Below the pieces are notes generated by a model. It searched no databases. It was not told where the DNA came from and saw only the letters and a program-made list of their open reading frames with translations. The translations under genes were made by a program, and so were the position numbers. 37,470 nucleotides of DNA from Gammaproteobacteria bacterium (lineage in GTDB: Bacteria > Pseudomonadota > Gammaproteobacteria > SZUA-229): positions 1 to 37,470 of the forward strand of contig JARFRD010000002.1 of assembly GCA_029287435.1 (NCBI GenBank), written 5' to 3'. Positions within the stretch are counted from its first letter, which is position 1, and each line of letters starts with the position of its first letter. Below are positions 24,589 to 37,470 of this stretch, piece by piece.

Positions 24589-24627
24589 ACACGTGAATCT
24601 GTACTGACTCACCTAAGTGATTGATAT

Positions 24628-25986
24628 TTAACCTTTAGTTGGCCGCTTCCAGCCTTTAACGGTTTTCTGCTGGGTGCGGCTCAGGGTCAATTCGTTGTCT
24701 TCTGTATCCCTGGTAATGGTTGATCCTGCACCGACAGTCGCATTTTTGCCAACTGTGACCGGTGCAACCAGTTGCGTATCTGAGCCAATGAAGGCGCCAT
24801 CCTTGATTACGGTTTTATGCTTGTTGGCCCCGTCATAATTACAGGTGATGGTGCCAGCCCCGATATTCACATTACTGCCGATTTCGGAATCACCCAGGTA
24901 AGTCAGGTGGTTGGCCTTACTGCCAGTACCGAGTTCGGTGTTTTTTACCTCAACGAAATTACCGACCTTGCTGTTTTGTTTCAGCGTAGTTCCGGGGCGT
25001 AAACGCGCGAATGGTCCAACATCAACGTTGTCGTCGATAACAGCGTTTTCAATGATGGAGTAGGGACTAATCACACAGCCATCAGCAATTCGGCTGTTAC
25101 TAATGACACAACCGGCACCGATGCTTACATTACTGCCGATATCAACCCTGCCTTCAAATAGACAGTTAACGTCTATGGTTGAATCGCTGCCAATGTTAAG
25201 CTCACCGCGAACATCAACGCGTGATGGATCAATTACGGTAACGCCATTTTTCATAATGTTTTCGATGATTTCACGCTGCTTGATCCGCTCCAGTCTCGCC
25301 AGCTGTACGCGATCATTCACGCCTTCAACTTCGTACGAGTTGTCTGGCTGAGTTGTAATCACGCTGTTGCCGTCGTTAACAGCCATCTCGATGATATCCG
25401 TGAGGTAGTACTCACCCTGTGCATTATTGTTGTCGATCTTGCTCAGGCACTCATTGAGATAACCCGCCCGAACCGCAAGAATACCGGTATTAACTTCGTT
25501 AACCTGCAACTGTTCTGCTGTCGCATCCTTATGCTCGACGATGGCAATAACCCGGCCTTCGTCTCTGATGATCCTGCCATAACCGGCTGGATCCTCCAGG
25601 TTGACGGTCAACAGGGAAATATCATCATCAGCAACATGATTAATCAGTTGCCGCAGCGTCTCCGATTTAATCAGCGGCACATCGCCATAGAGAATCAGCA
25701 CAATTTCGTCGGGCTCCAGCCCCGGACTTGCCTGCTGCACGGCATGTGCAGTGCCCAGTTGCTGTTCCTGTAGCACCCATTCAACATCGAAGTCCTGGCA
25801 ATAATCTCGCAAATGTTCACCGCCATGCCCAAATACGATATGGACATCCGCAGCCCCCAGATCAAGACTGCGTTCGTAGACATGCTCGAGCATGGGCTTG
25901 CCCGCGATGGGGTGCATCACTTTTGGCAGGGCGCTTTTCATGCGTGTACCCTGGCCGGCCGCGAGGATGATGACACTTAGTTTCAT
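24628..25986 (-). CDS. glmU: Bifunctional UDP-GlcNAc pyrophosphorylase / GlcN-1-P acetyltransferase
   Basis: About 452 residues. It makes UDP-N-acetylglucosamine for peptidoglycan and lipopolysaccharide. The uridyltransferase half has LAAGQGTRMKSALPKVMHPI, LILYGDVPLI and EVNTGI. The acetyltransferase half is a left-handed beta-helix with RLRPGTTL, KNTELG, NHLTYLGDSEIG and GAGTITCNYDGANKH. I prefer the ATG at 25986, which has AAGGG seven bases upstream; the track start (25992) overlaps that ribosome-binding site. It lies just after atpC, as in many gammaproteobacteria, but behind a terminator. Confidence 0.97.
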   Translation of the reverse strand: MKLSVIILAAGQGTRMKSALPKVMHPIAGKPMLEHVYERSLDLGAADVHIVFGHGGEHLRDYCQDFDVEWVLQEQQLGTAHAVQQASPGLEPDEIVLILYGDVPLIKSETLRQLINHVADDDISLLTVNLEDPAGYGRIIRDEGRVIAIVEHKDATAEQLQVNEVNTGILAVRAGYLNECLSKIDNNNAQGEYYLTDIIEMAVNDGNSVITTQPDNSYEVEGVNDRVQLARLERIKQREIIENIMKNGVTVIDPSRVDVRGELNIGSDSTIDVNCLFEGRVDIGSNVSIGAGCVISNSRIADGCVISPYSIIENAVIDDNVDVGPFARLRPGTTLKQNSKVGNFVEVKNTELGTGSKANHLTYLGDSEIGSNVNIGAGTITCNYDGANKHKTVIKDGAFIGSDTQLVAPVTVGKNATVGAGSTITRDTEDNELTLSRTQQKTVKGWKRPTKG

Positions 25987-26000
25987 GGACATTCCCTTAA

Positions 26001-26030
26001 CGTAAAAAAGGCCGGTAAATACCGGCCTTT
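26001..26030 (-). terminator. Terminator/attenuator between atpC and glmU
   Basis: On the minus strand, AAAGGCCGGTA / TACCGGCCTTT forms an 11-bp inverted repeat around two bases (effectively a nine-bp stem), followed by a run of six T. It ends the atp transcript and stands only about 15 bases before the glmU start. Confidence 0.85.
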
Positions 26031-26069
26031 CGATTTTAGCTCAATCGCTGTGTTGTTACCCTGATGGCG

Positions 26070-26489
26070 CTATTTTCTTTTACGTAGCTTTTTGATGGTC
26101 TCGATCTTGGCAACGGCCTCAATCAACTCAGCCTTGGCCCTTGCATAATCGAGATCTGACTTCTTGTCTGCCATCGCAGCTTCAGCTCTTTCCTTGGCTT
26201 CCAGCGCTGCTGCTTCATCAATATCCGTAGCGCGAATGGCCGTATCAGAAAGTATGGTTACAACATGCGGCTGGATTTCAAGGATGCCACCATTCACAAA
26301 GAATGACTGTTCTTCACCATCTTGCAGTACTACTCTGACTTCACCCGGCTTCATCTTGGTCAACAAAGGCGCATGCCGCGGGTGAATACCTACCTCACCC
26401 ATCTCTGCAGGCGCATAGCACTCAGTAACAGTGCCCGAATAAATTTCGGTTTCTGCGCTAACAATATCAACATGCATAGTCATAGCCAT
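26070..26489 (-). CDS. atpC: ATP synthase F1 epsilon subunit
   Basis: 139 residues. The N-terminal beta-sandwich ([58 protein letters not shown]) is followed by the two C-terminal helices rich in Ala/Glu/Lys ([13 protein letters not shown]). Epsilon is part of the central stalk and can inhibit ATP hydrolysis. It is the last atp gene, 20 bases after atpD and before the terminator. Confidence 0.97.
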   Translation of the reverse strand: MAMTMHVDIVSAETEIYSGTVTECYAPAEMGEVGIHPRHAPLLTKMKPGEVRVVLQDGEEQSFFVNGGILEIQPHVVTILSDTAIRATDIDEAAALEAKERAEAAMADKKSDLDYARAKAELIEAVAKIETIKKLRKRK

Positions 26490-26509
26490 ATTATTTCACT
26501 CTTTATGCG

Positions 26510-28797
<2,288 letters not shown>

Positions 28798-28843
28798 TTA
28801 TATGTCCCGTTGCCCTTTACAAGTTAATCGTGAAGCCGCTGGC

Positions 28844-30385
28844 CTAGTAAACACCGTTAGCCTTGAAATCATCCAGTGCAGCTTTCATCTCTGCAGCAAT
28901 TTCATCGTTGTAATCGCCGCTTTCATTGATCTTGTTCAACAGACCGCTGTAGTTGCTCTTCATGTGAGCAATCATCGCAGATTCGTATGAAACAACGTCC
29001 CTGGTTTCTACTTCGTCAAGGTAACCTTCATTTGCTGCGTACAGTGAAAATGCCATCTCCGCAATAGTCATTGGAGAATACTGGGCCTGTTTCATCAACT
29101 CGGTTACACGCTCACCACGTTCCAGCTGTGCACGTGTCGCATCATCAAGATCCGAAGCAAACTGTGCGAATGCTGCCAGCTCACGGAACTGCGCCAGTGC
29201 AAGACGTACACCACCACCCAGCTTCTTGATGATGTTGGTCTGGGCTGAACCACCTACACGTGATACTGACAGACCCGCGTTAATAGCAGGACGAATACCT
29301 GCATTGAACAAATCCGATTCAAGGAAGATCTGGCCATCAGTAATTGAGATCACGTTGGTCGGTACGAATGCGGAAACATCACCATCCTGTGTCTCAATGA
29401 TTGGCAGCGCAGTGAGTGACCCGGTTTTACCCTTGACTTCGCCGTTGGTAAATTTTTCAACATACTCGGCGTTTACACGCGCAGCTCGTTCAAGCAGGCG
29501 AGAGTGCAGGTAGAAAACGTCACCAGGATACGCTTCACGACCTGGCGGACGACGCAGCAGCAAAGATACCTGGCGATAGGCCCATGCCTGCTTAGTCAGG
29601 TCATCATAAATGATCAGTGCATCCTCACCGCGGTCACGGAAGTATTCGCCCATGGTGCAACCGGCATAAGGCGCAATGAATTGCATAGCAGCTGACTCGG
29701 AAGCTGTCGCAGCTACGATGATGGTGTGCTGCATGGCATCATGCTCTTCGAGCTTGCGAACGATATTGGCAACCGTTGAAGCTTTCTGACCAACCGCAAC
29801 ATAGATACATTTAATGCCTGATTTGGCCTGGTTGATAATGGCGTCAATGGCAACCGCTGTTTTACCTGTCTGGCGGTCACCAATAATCAGCTCACGCTGG
29901 CCTCGCCCAATCGGCACCATGGCATCAATAGACTTCAGACCAGTCTGTACCGGCTGGTCTACAGACTGACGTTCAATAACACCCGGTGCGATCTTTTCAA
30001 TCGGCGCGGTTTCCTTGGCATCAATAGGACCTTTACCATCAATCGGATTACCCAGCGCGTCTACAACTCGACCCAACAGCGCTTCACCAATGGGTACCTC
30101 GAGAATACGACCCGTACATTTTGCGGTATCGCCTTCAGAAAGATGACCATAAGCGCCCAGTACCACGGCACCGACAGAGTCGCGCTCAAGGTTCAAAGCC
30201 ATTGCGTATGTGTCACCGGGCAGTTCGATCATCTCACCCTGCATGGCATCGGCAAGACCGTGGATACGGAGAATACCGTCTGTCAGGCTGACAACGGTGC
30301 CCTCGGTGCGTGCTTCGACCGCAGAATCAAAACTCTCGATTCTGGATTTAATAAGTTCACTGATTTCAGATGGGTTCAGCTGCAT
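28844..30385 (-). CDS. atpA: ATP synthase F1 alpha subunit
   Basis: 513 residues. It holds the non-catalytic nucleotide sites: P-loop [15 protein letters not shown], then [20 protein letters not shown] and the arginine-finger region [12 protein letters not shown] in the form [12 protein letters not shown]. The N-terminus [17 protein letters not shown] is typical. It follows atpH by 13 bases. Confidence 0.99.
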   Translation of the reverse strand: MQLNPSEISELIKSRIESFDSAVEARTEGTVVSLTDGILRIHGLADAMQGEMIELPGDTYAMALNLERDSVGAVVLGAYGHLSEGDTAKCTGRILEVPIGEALLGRVVDALGNPIDGKGPIDAKETAPIEKIAPGVIERQSVDQPVQTGLKSIDAMVPIGRGQRELIIGDRQTGKTAVAIDAIINQAKSGIKCIYVAVGQKASTVANIVRKLEEHDAMQHTIIVAATASESAAMQFIAPYAGCTMGEYFRDRGEDALIIYDDLTKQAWAYRQVSLLLRRPPGREAYPGDVFYLHSRLLERAARVNAEYVEKFTNGEVKGKTGSLTALPIIETQDGDVSAFVPTNVISITDGQIFLESDLFNAGIRPAINAGLSVSRVGGSAQTNIIKKLGGGVRLALAQFRELAAFAQFASDLDDATRAQLERGERVTELMKQAQYSPMTIAEMAFSLYAANEGYLDEVETRDVVSYESAMIAHMKSNYSGLLNKINESGDYNDEIAAEMKAALDDFKANGVY

Positions 30386-30398
30386 TTTTACTTTCCTC

Positions 30399-30935
30399 TT
30401 AACGGCCCAAATTTAATGCCAGCGACTCGAGCTGGGATTTCATTGAACCATCGATAATTGTGTCTCCGGCCTTGATAACGACACCACCAATCAGTGACTC
30501 ATCAGTAGAAGTCGTAATAGATACTTCTCGGCCCAGTTTGCGTTTCAGCATGTCGGTAATAGCCTGTTCCTGTTCGCCGCTTAGTGCGAAAGCAGATATG
30601 ACCTCGGCATCGACCTTGCCCTCGGCTTCAGCTCGATAAACCTCGAACTGGTCAGCTACTTCCTTAACAGCCTTGAGGCGACCATTCTCAGCCATCAGTT
30701 TGACCAGGTTCTGCTGTTGCTGGCTTGCCTTGTCACCCAGCACCTGGATCATAAGTTCAGCTTTCTTTTCCTTGCTCAGCTGCGGGTTGTCGAGTACTTC
30801 CTGCATGGTCGCATCAGATGCGACGGCTGCCATCAGGTTTAGTGCCTCGCCCCAGCTATCGACTGAATTGTTCTCTTTTGCCAGTGTATAAACTGCCCTG
30901 GCGTAAGGACGTGCTGCGGTTGTGTAATCTGCCAT
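30399..30935 (-). CDS. atpH: ATP synthase F1 delta subunit
   Basis: 178 residues. Delta links the top of F1 to the peripheral b-stalk. The N-terminal helical bundle opens with [16 protein letters not shown], and the conserved C-terminal region is [20 protein letters not shown]...[20 protein letters not shown]. Length and order are standard. Confidence 0.98.
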   Translation of the reverse strand: MADYTTAARPYARAVYTLAKENNSVDSWGEALNLMAAVASDATMQEVLDNPQLSKEKKAELMIQVLGDKASQQQQNLVKLMAENGRLKAVKEVADQFEVYRAEAEGKVDAEVISAFALSGEQEQAITDMLKRKLGREVSITTSTDESLIGGVVIKAGDTIIDGSMKSQLESLALNLGR

Positions 30936-30955
30936 TTCTTATTCCGGCCTTTAAC

Positions 30956-31426
30956 TTATAGCTGTGTAGCCAGATCGTTCAGGGTGCTTTCGTGAGCAGA
31001 TGCATCGACTTCACGTTTGAGTACTTTTTCAGCACCTGCGATTGCCAGTGTTACCACTTCATGGCGCAAATGCTCACGAGCACGGTTAACTTCCTGCTCA
31101 ATCTCTGCGTCAGCACCTGCCTTGATACGTTCGGCTTCGGTTCTGGCATCCTCTTTAGCTTCATCAATCATCTCGTTGGCACGCTTTTGCGCCTGTGCGA
31201 TGATTTCAGCTGCCTGGCCTTTAGCATCTTTCAGTTGCTCTGCGGCTTTCTTCGCAGCCAGCTCCTGCTCATGTTGACCACGTTCAGCAGCAGCCAGGCC
31301 TTCAGCAATACGCTTTTTGCGCTCAGCCAGTGCGTTTACCAGCGGCGGCCAGATAAAGGCATAACAGAACCACACAAACAGGGCGAAAGTGATTGACTGC
31401 CCTATAAGCGTCAGGTTGATATTCAT
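30956..31426 (-). CDS. atpF: ATP synthase Fo b subunit
   Basis: 156 residues: an N-terminal membrane helix ([20 protein letters not shown]), the conserved PPL region and a long charged alpha-helix ([20 protein letters not shown] onward) that dimerises as the peripheral stalk. Length matches E. coli subunit b. Confidence 0.98.
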   Translation of the reverse strand: MNINLTLIGQSITFALFVWFCYAFIWPPLVNALAERKKRIAEGLAAAERGQHEQELAAKKAAEQLKDAKGQAAEIIAQAQKRANEMIDEAKEDARTEAERIKAGADAEIEQEVNRAREHLRHEVVTLAIAGAEKVLKREVDASAHESTLNDLATQL

Positions 31427-31468
31427 ACGCTATTACCTTGCTTGATTCTTTAAAGTTGTCGGTGATTA

Positions 31469-31717
<249 letters not shown>

Positions 31718-31758
31718 CTAATAGATTTAATTTTTTAAATTCTGTTAATGATCATTCA

Positions 31759-32685
<927 letters not shown>

Positions 32686-32694
32686 TCAGCTCTC

Positions 32695-33111
32695 TTAGTA
32701 AATAGAATTCTTTTTTAACAACCTGCCGATCATGCTGACCATAGCCGGTGTCATGTGTACTACAAAATACGTGCCCAGCAAAGCTGCGGCATTAACGGGG
32801 CGGACAAGCACGAAGGCCCCAACAAACATTGCGCACGTGAACAGGATTTTGTTCAGCTCACTCCAGTAAAAAACCCGGAGGACCACACTGGGCTCATCTG
32901 CGTAATTTGAACTGAATACCTTGAGCGCAAACCAGGCATTGGCCAGTGTTGCAATCATACCGCCAACGAATGCGGAGTATGCAGCAGTCAGGCTCTCGGG
33001 CCAGTAACAGCCCAGTAAAATCAGAGAGAGTAGACACGTTGCTGCCAGCTGCGCAGCAATCAAGCTTTTTGCCCGCGTCGCTGTTCGCCTGTTTATCAGT
33101 TCAGTTGACAA
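32695..33111 (-). CDS. atpI: ATP synthase subunit I (AtpI)
   Basis: 138 residues with four predicted membrane helices (AAQLAATCLLSLILLGCYW; AAYSAFVGGMIATLANAWFA; ILFTCAMFVGAFVLVRPV; LLGTYFVVHMTPAMVSMI). AtpI assists c-ring assembly and is poorly conserved, so the call leans on position ahead of atpB. It begins with TTG (33111); GAGGA five bases upstream supports that start. Confidence 0.9.
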   Translation of the reverse strand: MSTELINRRTATRAKSLIAAQLAATCLLSLILLGCYWPESLTAAYSAFVGGMIATLANAWFALKVFSSNYADEPSVVLRVFYWSELNKILFTCAMFVGAFVLVRPVNAAALLGTYFVVHMTPAMVSMIGRLLKKNSIY

Positions 33112-33129
33112 TGAAATCCTCAGCGCTTG

Positions 33130-33147
33130 CAGGCTTTTAAGAGCCTG
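33130..33147 (-). promoter_or_regulatory. Hairpin in the 5' leader of the atp operon
   Basis: CAGGCT / AGCCTG with a six-base loop lies between the predicted transcription start (about 33155) and the TTG start of atpI. There is no T run, so it is more likely a stability or translation element than a terminator. Confidence 0.4.
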
Positions 33148-33161
33148 TAGGACGCGCGAGG

Positions 33162-33190
33162 ATTATAAGTAGCACGCCCTCTATGGTCAA
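33162..33190 (-). promoter_or_regulatory. Sigma-70 promoter of the atp operon
   Basis: On the minus strand TTGACC (33185-33190), a 17-bp spacer and a perfect TATAAT (33162-33167) occur in the parB-atpI gap. The predicted start near 33155 leaves a leader of about 44 bases before atpI. Near-consensus strength suits a housekeeping operon. Confidence 0.8.
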
Positions 33191-33252
33191 GTTAATATGC
33201 TGCTATAAAAGGGCTTTATCCCTGTATACGGCATGTGTTTGGCATCGAAAAA

Positions 33253-34116
33253 TCACTGAATTCGCGACAGAATTCCCTCGAGTTCATCCAGCGAGTTATA
33301 GCTGATCTCAAGGCGACCCCTGGATTTCGTTTTCTGGTGAATATTGACCGCGGCGCCCAGTTTTTCTGACAGGCTGTTTTCCAGTTGCTTTATATCTGCA
33401 TCTTTCGCTGGTTTCGGTGATTTTTTCGGCGGATTAAGCGTCTTTCTGACCAGCTGTTCAGTTTCACGCACCGACAGTCCTTTTTTCGCTGTTTCCCTGG
33501 CCAGCTTGCTCTGGGTAATGCCACTGACCCCAAGCAGGGCTCGTGCATGCCCCATCTCAATGCTGCGGTCTTCGAGCAGTGCCTTGACATCATTATTGAG
33601 TTCCTGCAAACGCAGTAGATTACTCACAGCAGCTCTTGAACGTGCCACGGTATCAGCCACTTCCTGGTGCGTCATTTCGAATTCGTCGATCAGGCGCTGC
33701 AGCGCAACTGATTCCTCAAGGGGATTCAGGTTCTCGCGCTGAATGTTTTCAATCAATGAGACCGCCGCGGCTGTCTGGTCATCAAAATGCTTGACCACGG
33801 CAGGCACCCTTTCGAGGCCGACAAGTTGTGCGGCACGCCAGCGGCGCTCACCGGCCACGATTTCGAAATTGTTATTGCCTGAAGCACGCACCACGATAGG
33901 CTGAACAACGCCCTGAGAACGGATGGATTCCGCCAGCTCTTGCAGTGCTTCTTCGTCAAAATGGGTTCGCGGTTGCCATGGACCGCGGCTGATCAGGTCG
34001 ATCTCGAGTTCACGTAATTCATCTTCCGCATTGGCAGCAGTAAGTGCTTCAACCGCCTCATCGCCTCCCAGTAAGGCATTCAAGCCGCGACCGAGACCTT
34101 TTTTCTTCGTTGCCAT
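33253..34116 (-). CDS. parB: Chromosome-partitioning protein ParB
   Basis: 287 residues. The N-terminus KKKGLGRGLNALLGG binds and stimulates ParA. The CTP-binding ParB/Srx region shows QELAESIRSQGVVQPIVVR and IVAGERRWRAAQLVGL, followed by ENIQRENLNPLEES and the helix-turn-helix MTHQEVADTVARSRAAVSNL. The C-terminal dimerisation region ends LEISYNSLDELEGILSRI. It loads on parS sites near the origin as a sliding clamp. It lies 35 bases after parA. Confidence 0.97.
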   Translation of the reverse strand: MATKKKGLGRGLNALLGGDEAVEALTAANAEDELRELEIDLISRGPWQPRTHFDEEALQELAESIRSQGVVQPIVVRASGNNNFEIVAGERRWRAAQLVGLERVPAVVKHFDDQTAAAVSLIENIQRENLNPLEESVALQRLIDEFEMTHQEVADTVARSRAAVSNLLRLQELNNDVKALLEDRSIEMGHARALLGVSGITQSKLARETAKKGLSVRETEQLVRKTLNPPKKSPKPAKDADIKQLENSLSEKLGAAVNIHQKTKSRGRLEISYNSLDELEGILSRIQ

Positions 34117-34151
34117 TATCGTTACCGTAAAATTCGTTTGTGTATTATCTG

Positions 34152-34961
34152 TCAGGCCACTGAAGCATTGTCTTGCGTACTCATGGCTGAGCTCGTGTGA
34201 CTATTACGGCGCAGCATTTCGCCGGCCAGTGCCAGGTAGGCGAGGGCGCCTCGCGAGGTTTTTTCGTACAGCAATGCCGGCAAGCCGTAGCTTGGCGCCT
34301 CGGCCAGGCGCACATTACGCGGCACAATCGTGCGGTAAACCTTGTCACCGAAATGTTCAATCAACTGGGCTGAAACATCGTTGGATAGCGTATTGCGTGG
34401 ATCGAACATGGTGCGCAGCAGGCCTTCGATCTGCAGGTGTGGATTCACCGTTGAGCGTACCTGTTCGATAGTGTCGAGCAGGGCCGACAACCCTTCCAGC
34501 GCATAGTACTCACACTGCATCGGGATAATGACGCCATCCGCCGCCACCATCGCGTTCAAGGTCAGCATGTTCAGTGCCGGTGGGCAGTCGAGGATCACGA
34601 ACTCGTAATCCTGTTTAATCTTCGCCAGACTGTCCTTGAGACGGGTTTCGGCACCACTCGAGCGCATCAGCTCAACTTCTGCCGCCGTGAGGTCAGCGTT
34701 TGCCGGCAACAGATCAATACCGACATTTTCGAGATGATGCACGCAGGCATAGGGGTCAAGCCCCTGCAACAATACATCGCACAGGGTTTGTTCCAGCGCA
34801 TGCTTGTCGACACCGACACCCATGGTCGCGTTACCCTGTGGATCGAGATCGACCAGCAATACCTTGCGACGGGTCGCAGCGAGCGATGCAGCCAGGTTTA
34901 CGCTGGTCGTGGTTTTACCCACGCCGCCCTTCTGATTTGCCAGTGCCAGTACTTGAGTCAT
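34152..34961 (-). CDS. parA: Chromosome-partitioning ATPase ParA (Soj)
   Basis: 269 residues. The deviant Walker A is LANQKGGVGKTTTSVNLA, with signature Lys in KGGVGKT, LLVDLDPQGNATMGVG as the A' motif and YEFVILDCPPALNMLT as Walker B. No N-terminal helix-turn-helix is present, so it is the chromosomal (type Ia-short) class. It starts six bases after rsmG ends and is presumably cotranscribed with mnmG, rsmG and parB. Confidence 0.97.
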   Translation of the reverse strand: MTQVLALANQKGGVGKTTTSVNLAASLAATRRKVLLVDLDPQGNATMGVGVDKHALEQTLCDVLLQGLDPYACVHHLENVGIDLLPANADLTAAEVELMRSSGAETRLKDSLAKIKQDYEFVILDCPPALNMLTLNAMVAADGVIIPMQCEYYALEGLSALLDTIEQVRSTVNPHLQIEGLLRTMFDPRNTLSNDVSAQLIEHFGDKVYRTIVPRNVRLAEAPSYGLPALLYEKTSRGALAYLALAGEMLRRNSHTSSAMSTQDNASVA

Positions 34962-34967
34962 TATTAT

Positions 34968-35606
34968 TTAAGGTGTAATGCCGATTTCCAGCAGATGCCT
35001 TTCAGCATCCAGTCCGTAGACGTTCAAAGTATGTGATTGTTTCAGAATATAACCCGGCACATCAAGTGTTTTATTGAGCTTGCCCTGCATGATTAAGATG
35101 CGTGTCTCGGGCTTGTGTAAATGCGCCGTGGTGTTAAGAATGTCACCCGTGTTTGCATATGCCCGGGCTATCACGGTATCAAAGTATATCCTATGGCCAT
35201 CATCCATGGGTTGATAATCTTCAACCCGTTGGTTGACCACCTCAATATTTTCCAGCCCCAGCGCGATTTTCACCTGGGTCAGAAAGCGCGTCTTCTTGCC
35301 ATTGGTGTCGATCAGTACAAAGTGCGTATCCGGTAAGGCGATCGCCAGTGGAATACCTGGCAGGCCCGCACCGGAACCCACATCCGCAACCAGGCCGTCG
35401 CCGATATAGGGTTGAACAGATATAGAGTCCAGCAAATGCTTGCTGATCATCTCCTCGGGATCACGAATCGCGGTCAAATTGATCGCCTTGTTCCAGTGGC
35501 TGAGCAGGCCGATGTAGTCGATCAGACGCTGTGGCGCATGCTCGGGCAACTCGAGGTCCATGGCCCTGATCCCCTGCTGTAAATCCTCGAGAAGCTGTTG
35601 TGTCAT
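34968..35606 (-). CDS. rsmG: 16S rRNA (guanine-527 N7)-methyltransferase
   Basis: About 212 residues. It methylates N7 of G527 in the 530 loop of 16S rRNA; loss gives low-level streptomycin resistance. Motifs: LSHWNKAINLTAIRDPEEMI, KHLLDSISV, and the SAM-binding VADVGSGAGLPGIPLAIALP. I prefer the ATG at 35606; a GTG at 35621 (the track start) is the alternative, and neither has a convincing ribosome-binding site. It lies between mnmG and parA as in most gammaproteobacteria. Confidence 0.95.
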   Translation of the reverse strand: MTQQLLEDLQQGIRAMDLELPEHAPQRLIDYIGLLSHWNKAINLTAIRDPEEMISKHLLDSISVQPYIGDGLVADVGSGAGLPGIPLAIALPDTHFVLIDTNGKKTRFLTQVKIALGLENIEVVNQRVEDYQPMDDGHRIYFDTVIARAYANTGDILNTTAHLHKPETRILIMQGKLNKTLDVPGYILKQSHTLNVYGLDAERHLLEIGITP

Positions 35607-35655
35607 CAAGCGATTTTGCACCTGCCGGCTGAGGTAACCAGCGCAGCTCAGGCCT

Positions 35656-37470
35656 TTAGCCTGATTTCTTCAGGTGCACCATGAGCAGCGAAATAGCGGC
35701 CGGTGTCACACCGGGTATACGCGACGCCTGGCCGATGGTTTCGGGCTGGTGGTCATTGAGCTTCTGGCAGACTTCGGCTGACAGGCCGCGCACCTGTTTA
35801 TAGTCCTGGATACTGGTGATAGCCGTAGTTTCATGGCGTTTGGCTTTTTCGATCTCGCTCAACTGGCGCTCGAGGTATCCCGAGTACCTGGCCTGGATCT
35901 CGACCTGCTCGGCCACGGCTTCGTCATCAACCGTACCACCGATGGCTTCGGTCAGCTTGATGTAATCCATTTCCGGTCGACGCAACAGTTCACTGGCCTT
36001 GTAGTCACGTGATAATGGCTTATCGAAATGTTTCGACACTTCCTTGCCGGGCTCTGAATCCGGCAGCACGGTGAGGCCATCCAGACGCTGTTGTTCGTGT
36101 TCGATGGCTTCGCGCTTGTGTTCGAACAGGCGCCAGTGATCATCGCTGATTAAGCCCAGTTCGCGGGCAATCGGCGTCAGGCGCAGGTCGGCATTATCCT
36201 CGCGCAGAATCAGGCGGTACTCAGCCCGCGAGGTGAACATGCGGTAGGGTTCCTGTGTACCCAGGGTCACGAGGTCGTCAACCAGAACCCCGATATAAGC
36301 CTGGTCACGGCTCGGGGTCCACGCCGGTAATTCCTGAACATGCCGCGTGGCATTAATGGCTGCGAGCAGGCCCTGGGCGCCGGCTTCTTCGTAACCCGTG
36401 GTGCCGTTGATCTGACCGGCGAAAAACAGGCCATTAATGAACCTGGTTTCCAGCGATGCTTTCAGGTCGCGTGGATCAAAGAAATCGTATTCGATCGCAT
36501 AACCCGGGCGGGTGATGTGCGCATTCTCGAAGCCTTTCATCGAGCGTACAAATGCAAATTGCACATCAAACGGCAGGCTGGTCGAGATGCCGTTGGGATA
36601 GACCTCGTGTGTGTGCAGGCCTTCGGGTTCAATGAATATCTGGTGCGAATCCTTGTCCGCAAAGCGCACGACCTTGTCTTCGATCGATGGGCAATAGCGC
36701 GGACCGATACCTTCGATAACGCCACTGTACATTGGTGAGCGATCGAGACCACCGCGAATAATGTCATGGGTCTGGTTATTCGTGTGCGTGATATGACAGC
36801 TGACCTGTTGCGGATGCTGGTCAACGCTGCCGGTGAAGGAAAATACCGGTGTCGGTGTATCGCCGGGTTGTTCCTGCAGGCCGGCGTAATTAATACTGCG
36901 GCCGTCGATACGTGGCGGCGTGCCCGTTTTCAGGCGTCCGACGCGAAAGGGTAATTCGCGCAGGCGATTAGCCAGTGAAATCGATGGCGGATCGCCGGCA
37001 CGACCACCGGCATGGTTCTGTTCGCCAATATGAATCTTGCCACCCAGGAAAGTGCCCACGGTTAACACCACGGCACGTGCACTGAATTTGAGCCCCATCT
37101 GGGTAACAACACCGCTAACGTGTTCGCCCCGGCCATCACTCTCGATGATCAAATCATCCACGGCCTGCTGGAATATGCACAGGTTCGGCTGGTTTTCGAG
37201 GGTTTCACGCACGGCCGCCTTGTACAGCACACGGTCGGCCTGTGCGCGCGTGGCCCTTACGGCCGGGCCCTTGCGGCGATTCAGAATGCGGAACTGGATG
37301 CCACCGCGATCGGCGGCTTTAGCCATGACACCACCCATGGCATCGATTTCCTTGACCAGGTGGCCCTTGCCGATACCGCCGATGGCCGGGTTACAGCTCA
37401 TCTGGCCCAGGGTTTCGATGTTGTGCGTGAGCAGCAGGGTTTTTACACCCATGCGTGCAGCCGCGAGCGC
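35656..37470 (-). CDS. mnmG: tRNA uridine-5-carboxymethylaminomethyl modification enzyme MnmG (5' truncated)
   Basis: The frame is open to the window end; codons before the listed ATG read ALAAAR, continuing the known N-terminal helix, so about 25 residues including the first FAD motif (GxGxxG) are missing. With MnmE, this FAD enzyme installs the cmnm5 group at U34 of several tRNAs. Visible motifs: [54 protein letters not shown] and [20 protein letters not shown]. It is the upstream gene of the rsmG-parA-parB run. Confidence 0.97.
   Translation of the reverse strand, partial: ALAAARMGVKTLLLTHNIETLGQMSCNPAIGGIGKGHLVKEIDAMGGVMAKAADRGGIQFRILNRRKGPAVRATRAQADRVLYKAAVRETLENQPNLCIFQQAVDDLIIESDGRGEHVSGVVTQMGLKFSARAVVLTVGTFLGGKIHIGEQNHAGGRAGDPPSISLANRLRELPFRVGRLKTGTPPRIDGRSINYAGLQEQPGDTPTPVFSFTGSVDQHPQQVSCHITHTNNQTHDIIRGGLDRSPMYSGVIEGIGPRYCPSIEDKVVRFADKDSHQIFIEPEGLHTHEVYPNGISTSLPFDVQFAFVRSMKGFENAHITRPGYAIEYDFFDPRDLKASLETRFINGLFFAGQINGTTGYEEAGAQGLLAAINATRHVQELPAWTPSRDQAYIGVLVDDLVTLGTQEPYRMFTSRAEYRLILREDNADLRLTPIARELGLISDDHWRLFEHKREAIEHEQQRLDGLTVLPDSEPGKEVSKHFDKPLSRDYKASELLRRPEMDYIKLTEAIGGTVDDEAVAEQVEIQARYSGYLERQLSEIEKAKRHETTAITSIQDYKQVRGLSAEVCQKLNDHQPETIGQASRIPGVTPAAISLLMVHLKKSG

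Noticed and set aside
24377-24627. Chromosomal origin oriC in the glmU-YceI gap
   Set aside because: There are only two DnaA boxes, and no dnaA/dnaN, box array or clear unwinding element. In this group the origin lies on the far side of mnmG.
33200-33252. Terminator after parB
   Set aside because: Only a four-base stem (AGGG/CCCT) before TTTT is visible, which is too weak to list.
33923-34471. Plus-strand ORF of 182 residues
   Set aside because: It is antisense to parA/parB, whose protein motifs are unambiguous. The product is low-complexity Ser/Arg-rich with no family features.
33112-35655. parS sites expected near parAB
   Set aside because: I looked for TGTTTCACGTGAAACA and found only half matches, such as GTTTCACG near 33460 and ACGTGAAAC near 7014. 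None is good enough to call.

Overview
The window is a chromosomal segment of a gammaproteobacterium. The evidence is the conserved run glmU-atpCDGAHFEBI-parB-parA-rsmG-mnmG, which in this class lies beside the replication origin, and a second block resembling the E. coli yib region (rhodanese-secB-gpsA, trmL, envC, yibQ). No rRNA, tRNA, insertion sequence, integrase or CRISPR array was recognised. Nearly all of the sequence is coding and no gap exceeds about 250 bases.

Layout. (1) 1-14556 is a type IV filament / type II secretion-like locus of MSHA type. A 12-gene minus-strand run reads: sigma-54 response regulator, ExeA/MshM-like ATPase, SPOR-like membrane protein, MshL secretin, MshN TPR protein, MshE ATPase with an MshEN-type N-terminus, MshG platform protein, PilM/PilN-like (MshI), PilO-like (MshJ), MshK-like, and two large paralogous prepilin-like proteins. 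A truncated sensor histidine kinase on the plus strand converges on its 3' end. (2) 14751-22188 holds trmL; then on the minus strand a BigR/SqrR/YgaV-like ArsR regulator, a membrane rhodanese, secB and gpsA; then on the plus strand envC, ctpA, yibQ, a DJ-1/YajL-type gene and a tusE/dsrC-like gene with its terminator. (3) 22302-24376 holds three tandem secreted YceI-like proteins behind one strong sigma-70 promoter. The 250 bp beyond them carry a Fur-like box and a pair of DnaA boxes. (4) 24628-33111 is glmU and the complete F1Fo ATP synthase operon behind a near-consensus promoter. (5) 33253-37470 is parB, parA, rsmG and the 5'-truncated mnmG.

How the parts work together. The pilus-like locus encodes an inner-membrane ATPase/platform/PilMNO-like assembly, an outer-membrane secretin and a possible peptidoglycan-anchoring pair (ATPase plus SPOR protein), with a dedicated two-component system and a predicted c-di-GMP input on the motor. 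No typical short major pilin and no prepilin peptidase is present. The only pilin-like subunits are two unusual large proteins, one of which looks like an internal duplication of the other's globular domain. This is the best candidate for a poorly described system. The middle block suggests reactive-sulfur homeostasis: a regulator with the persulfide-sensor cysteine spacing, its rhodanese neighbour, and a TusE/DsrC-like protein with an unusual cysteine arrangement.

All calls rest on reading the supplied sequence and ORF translations. No database search was run.
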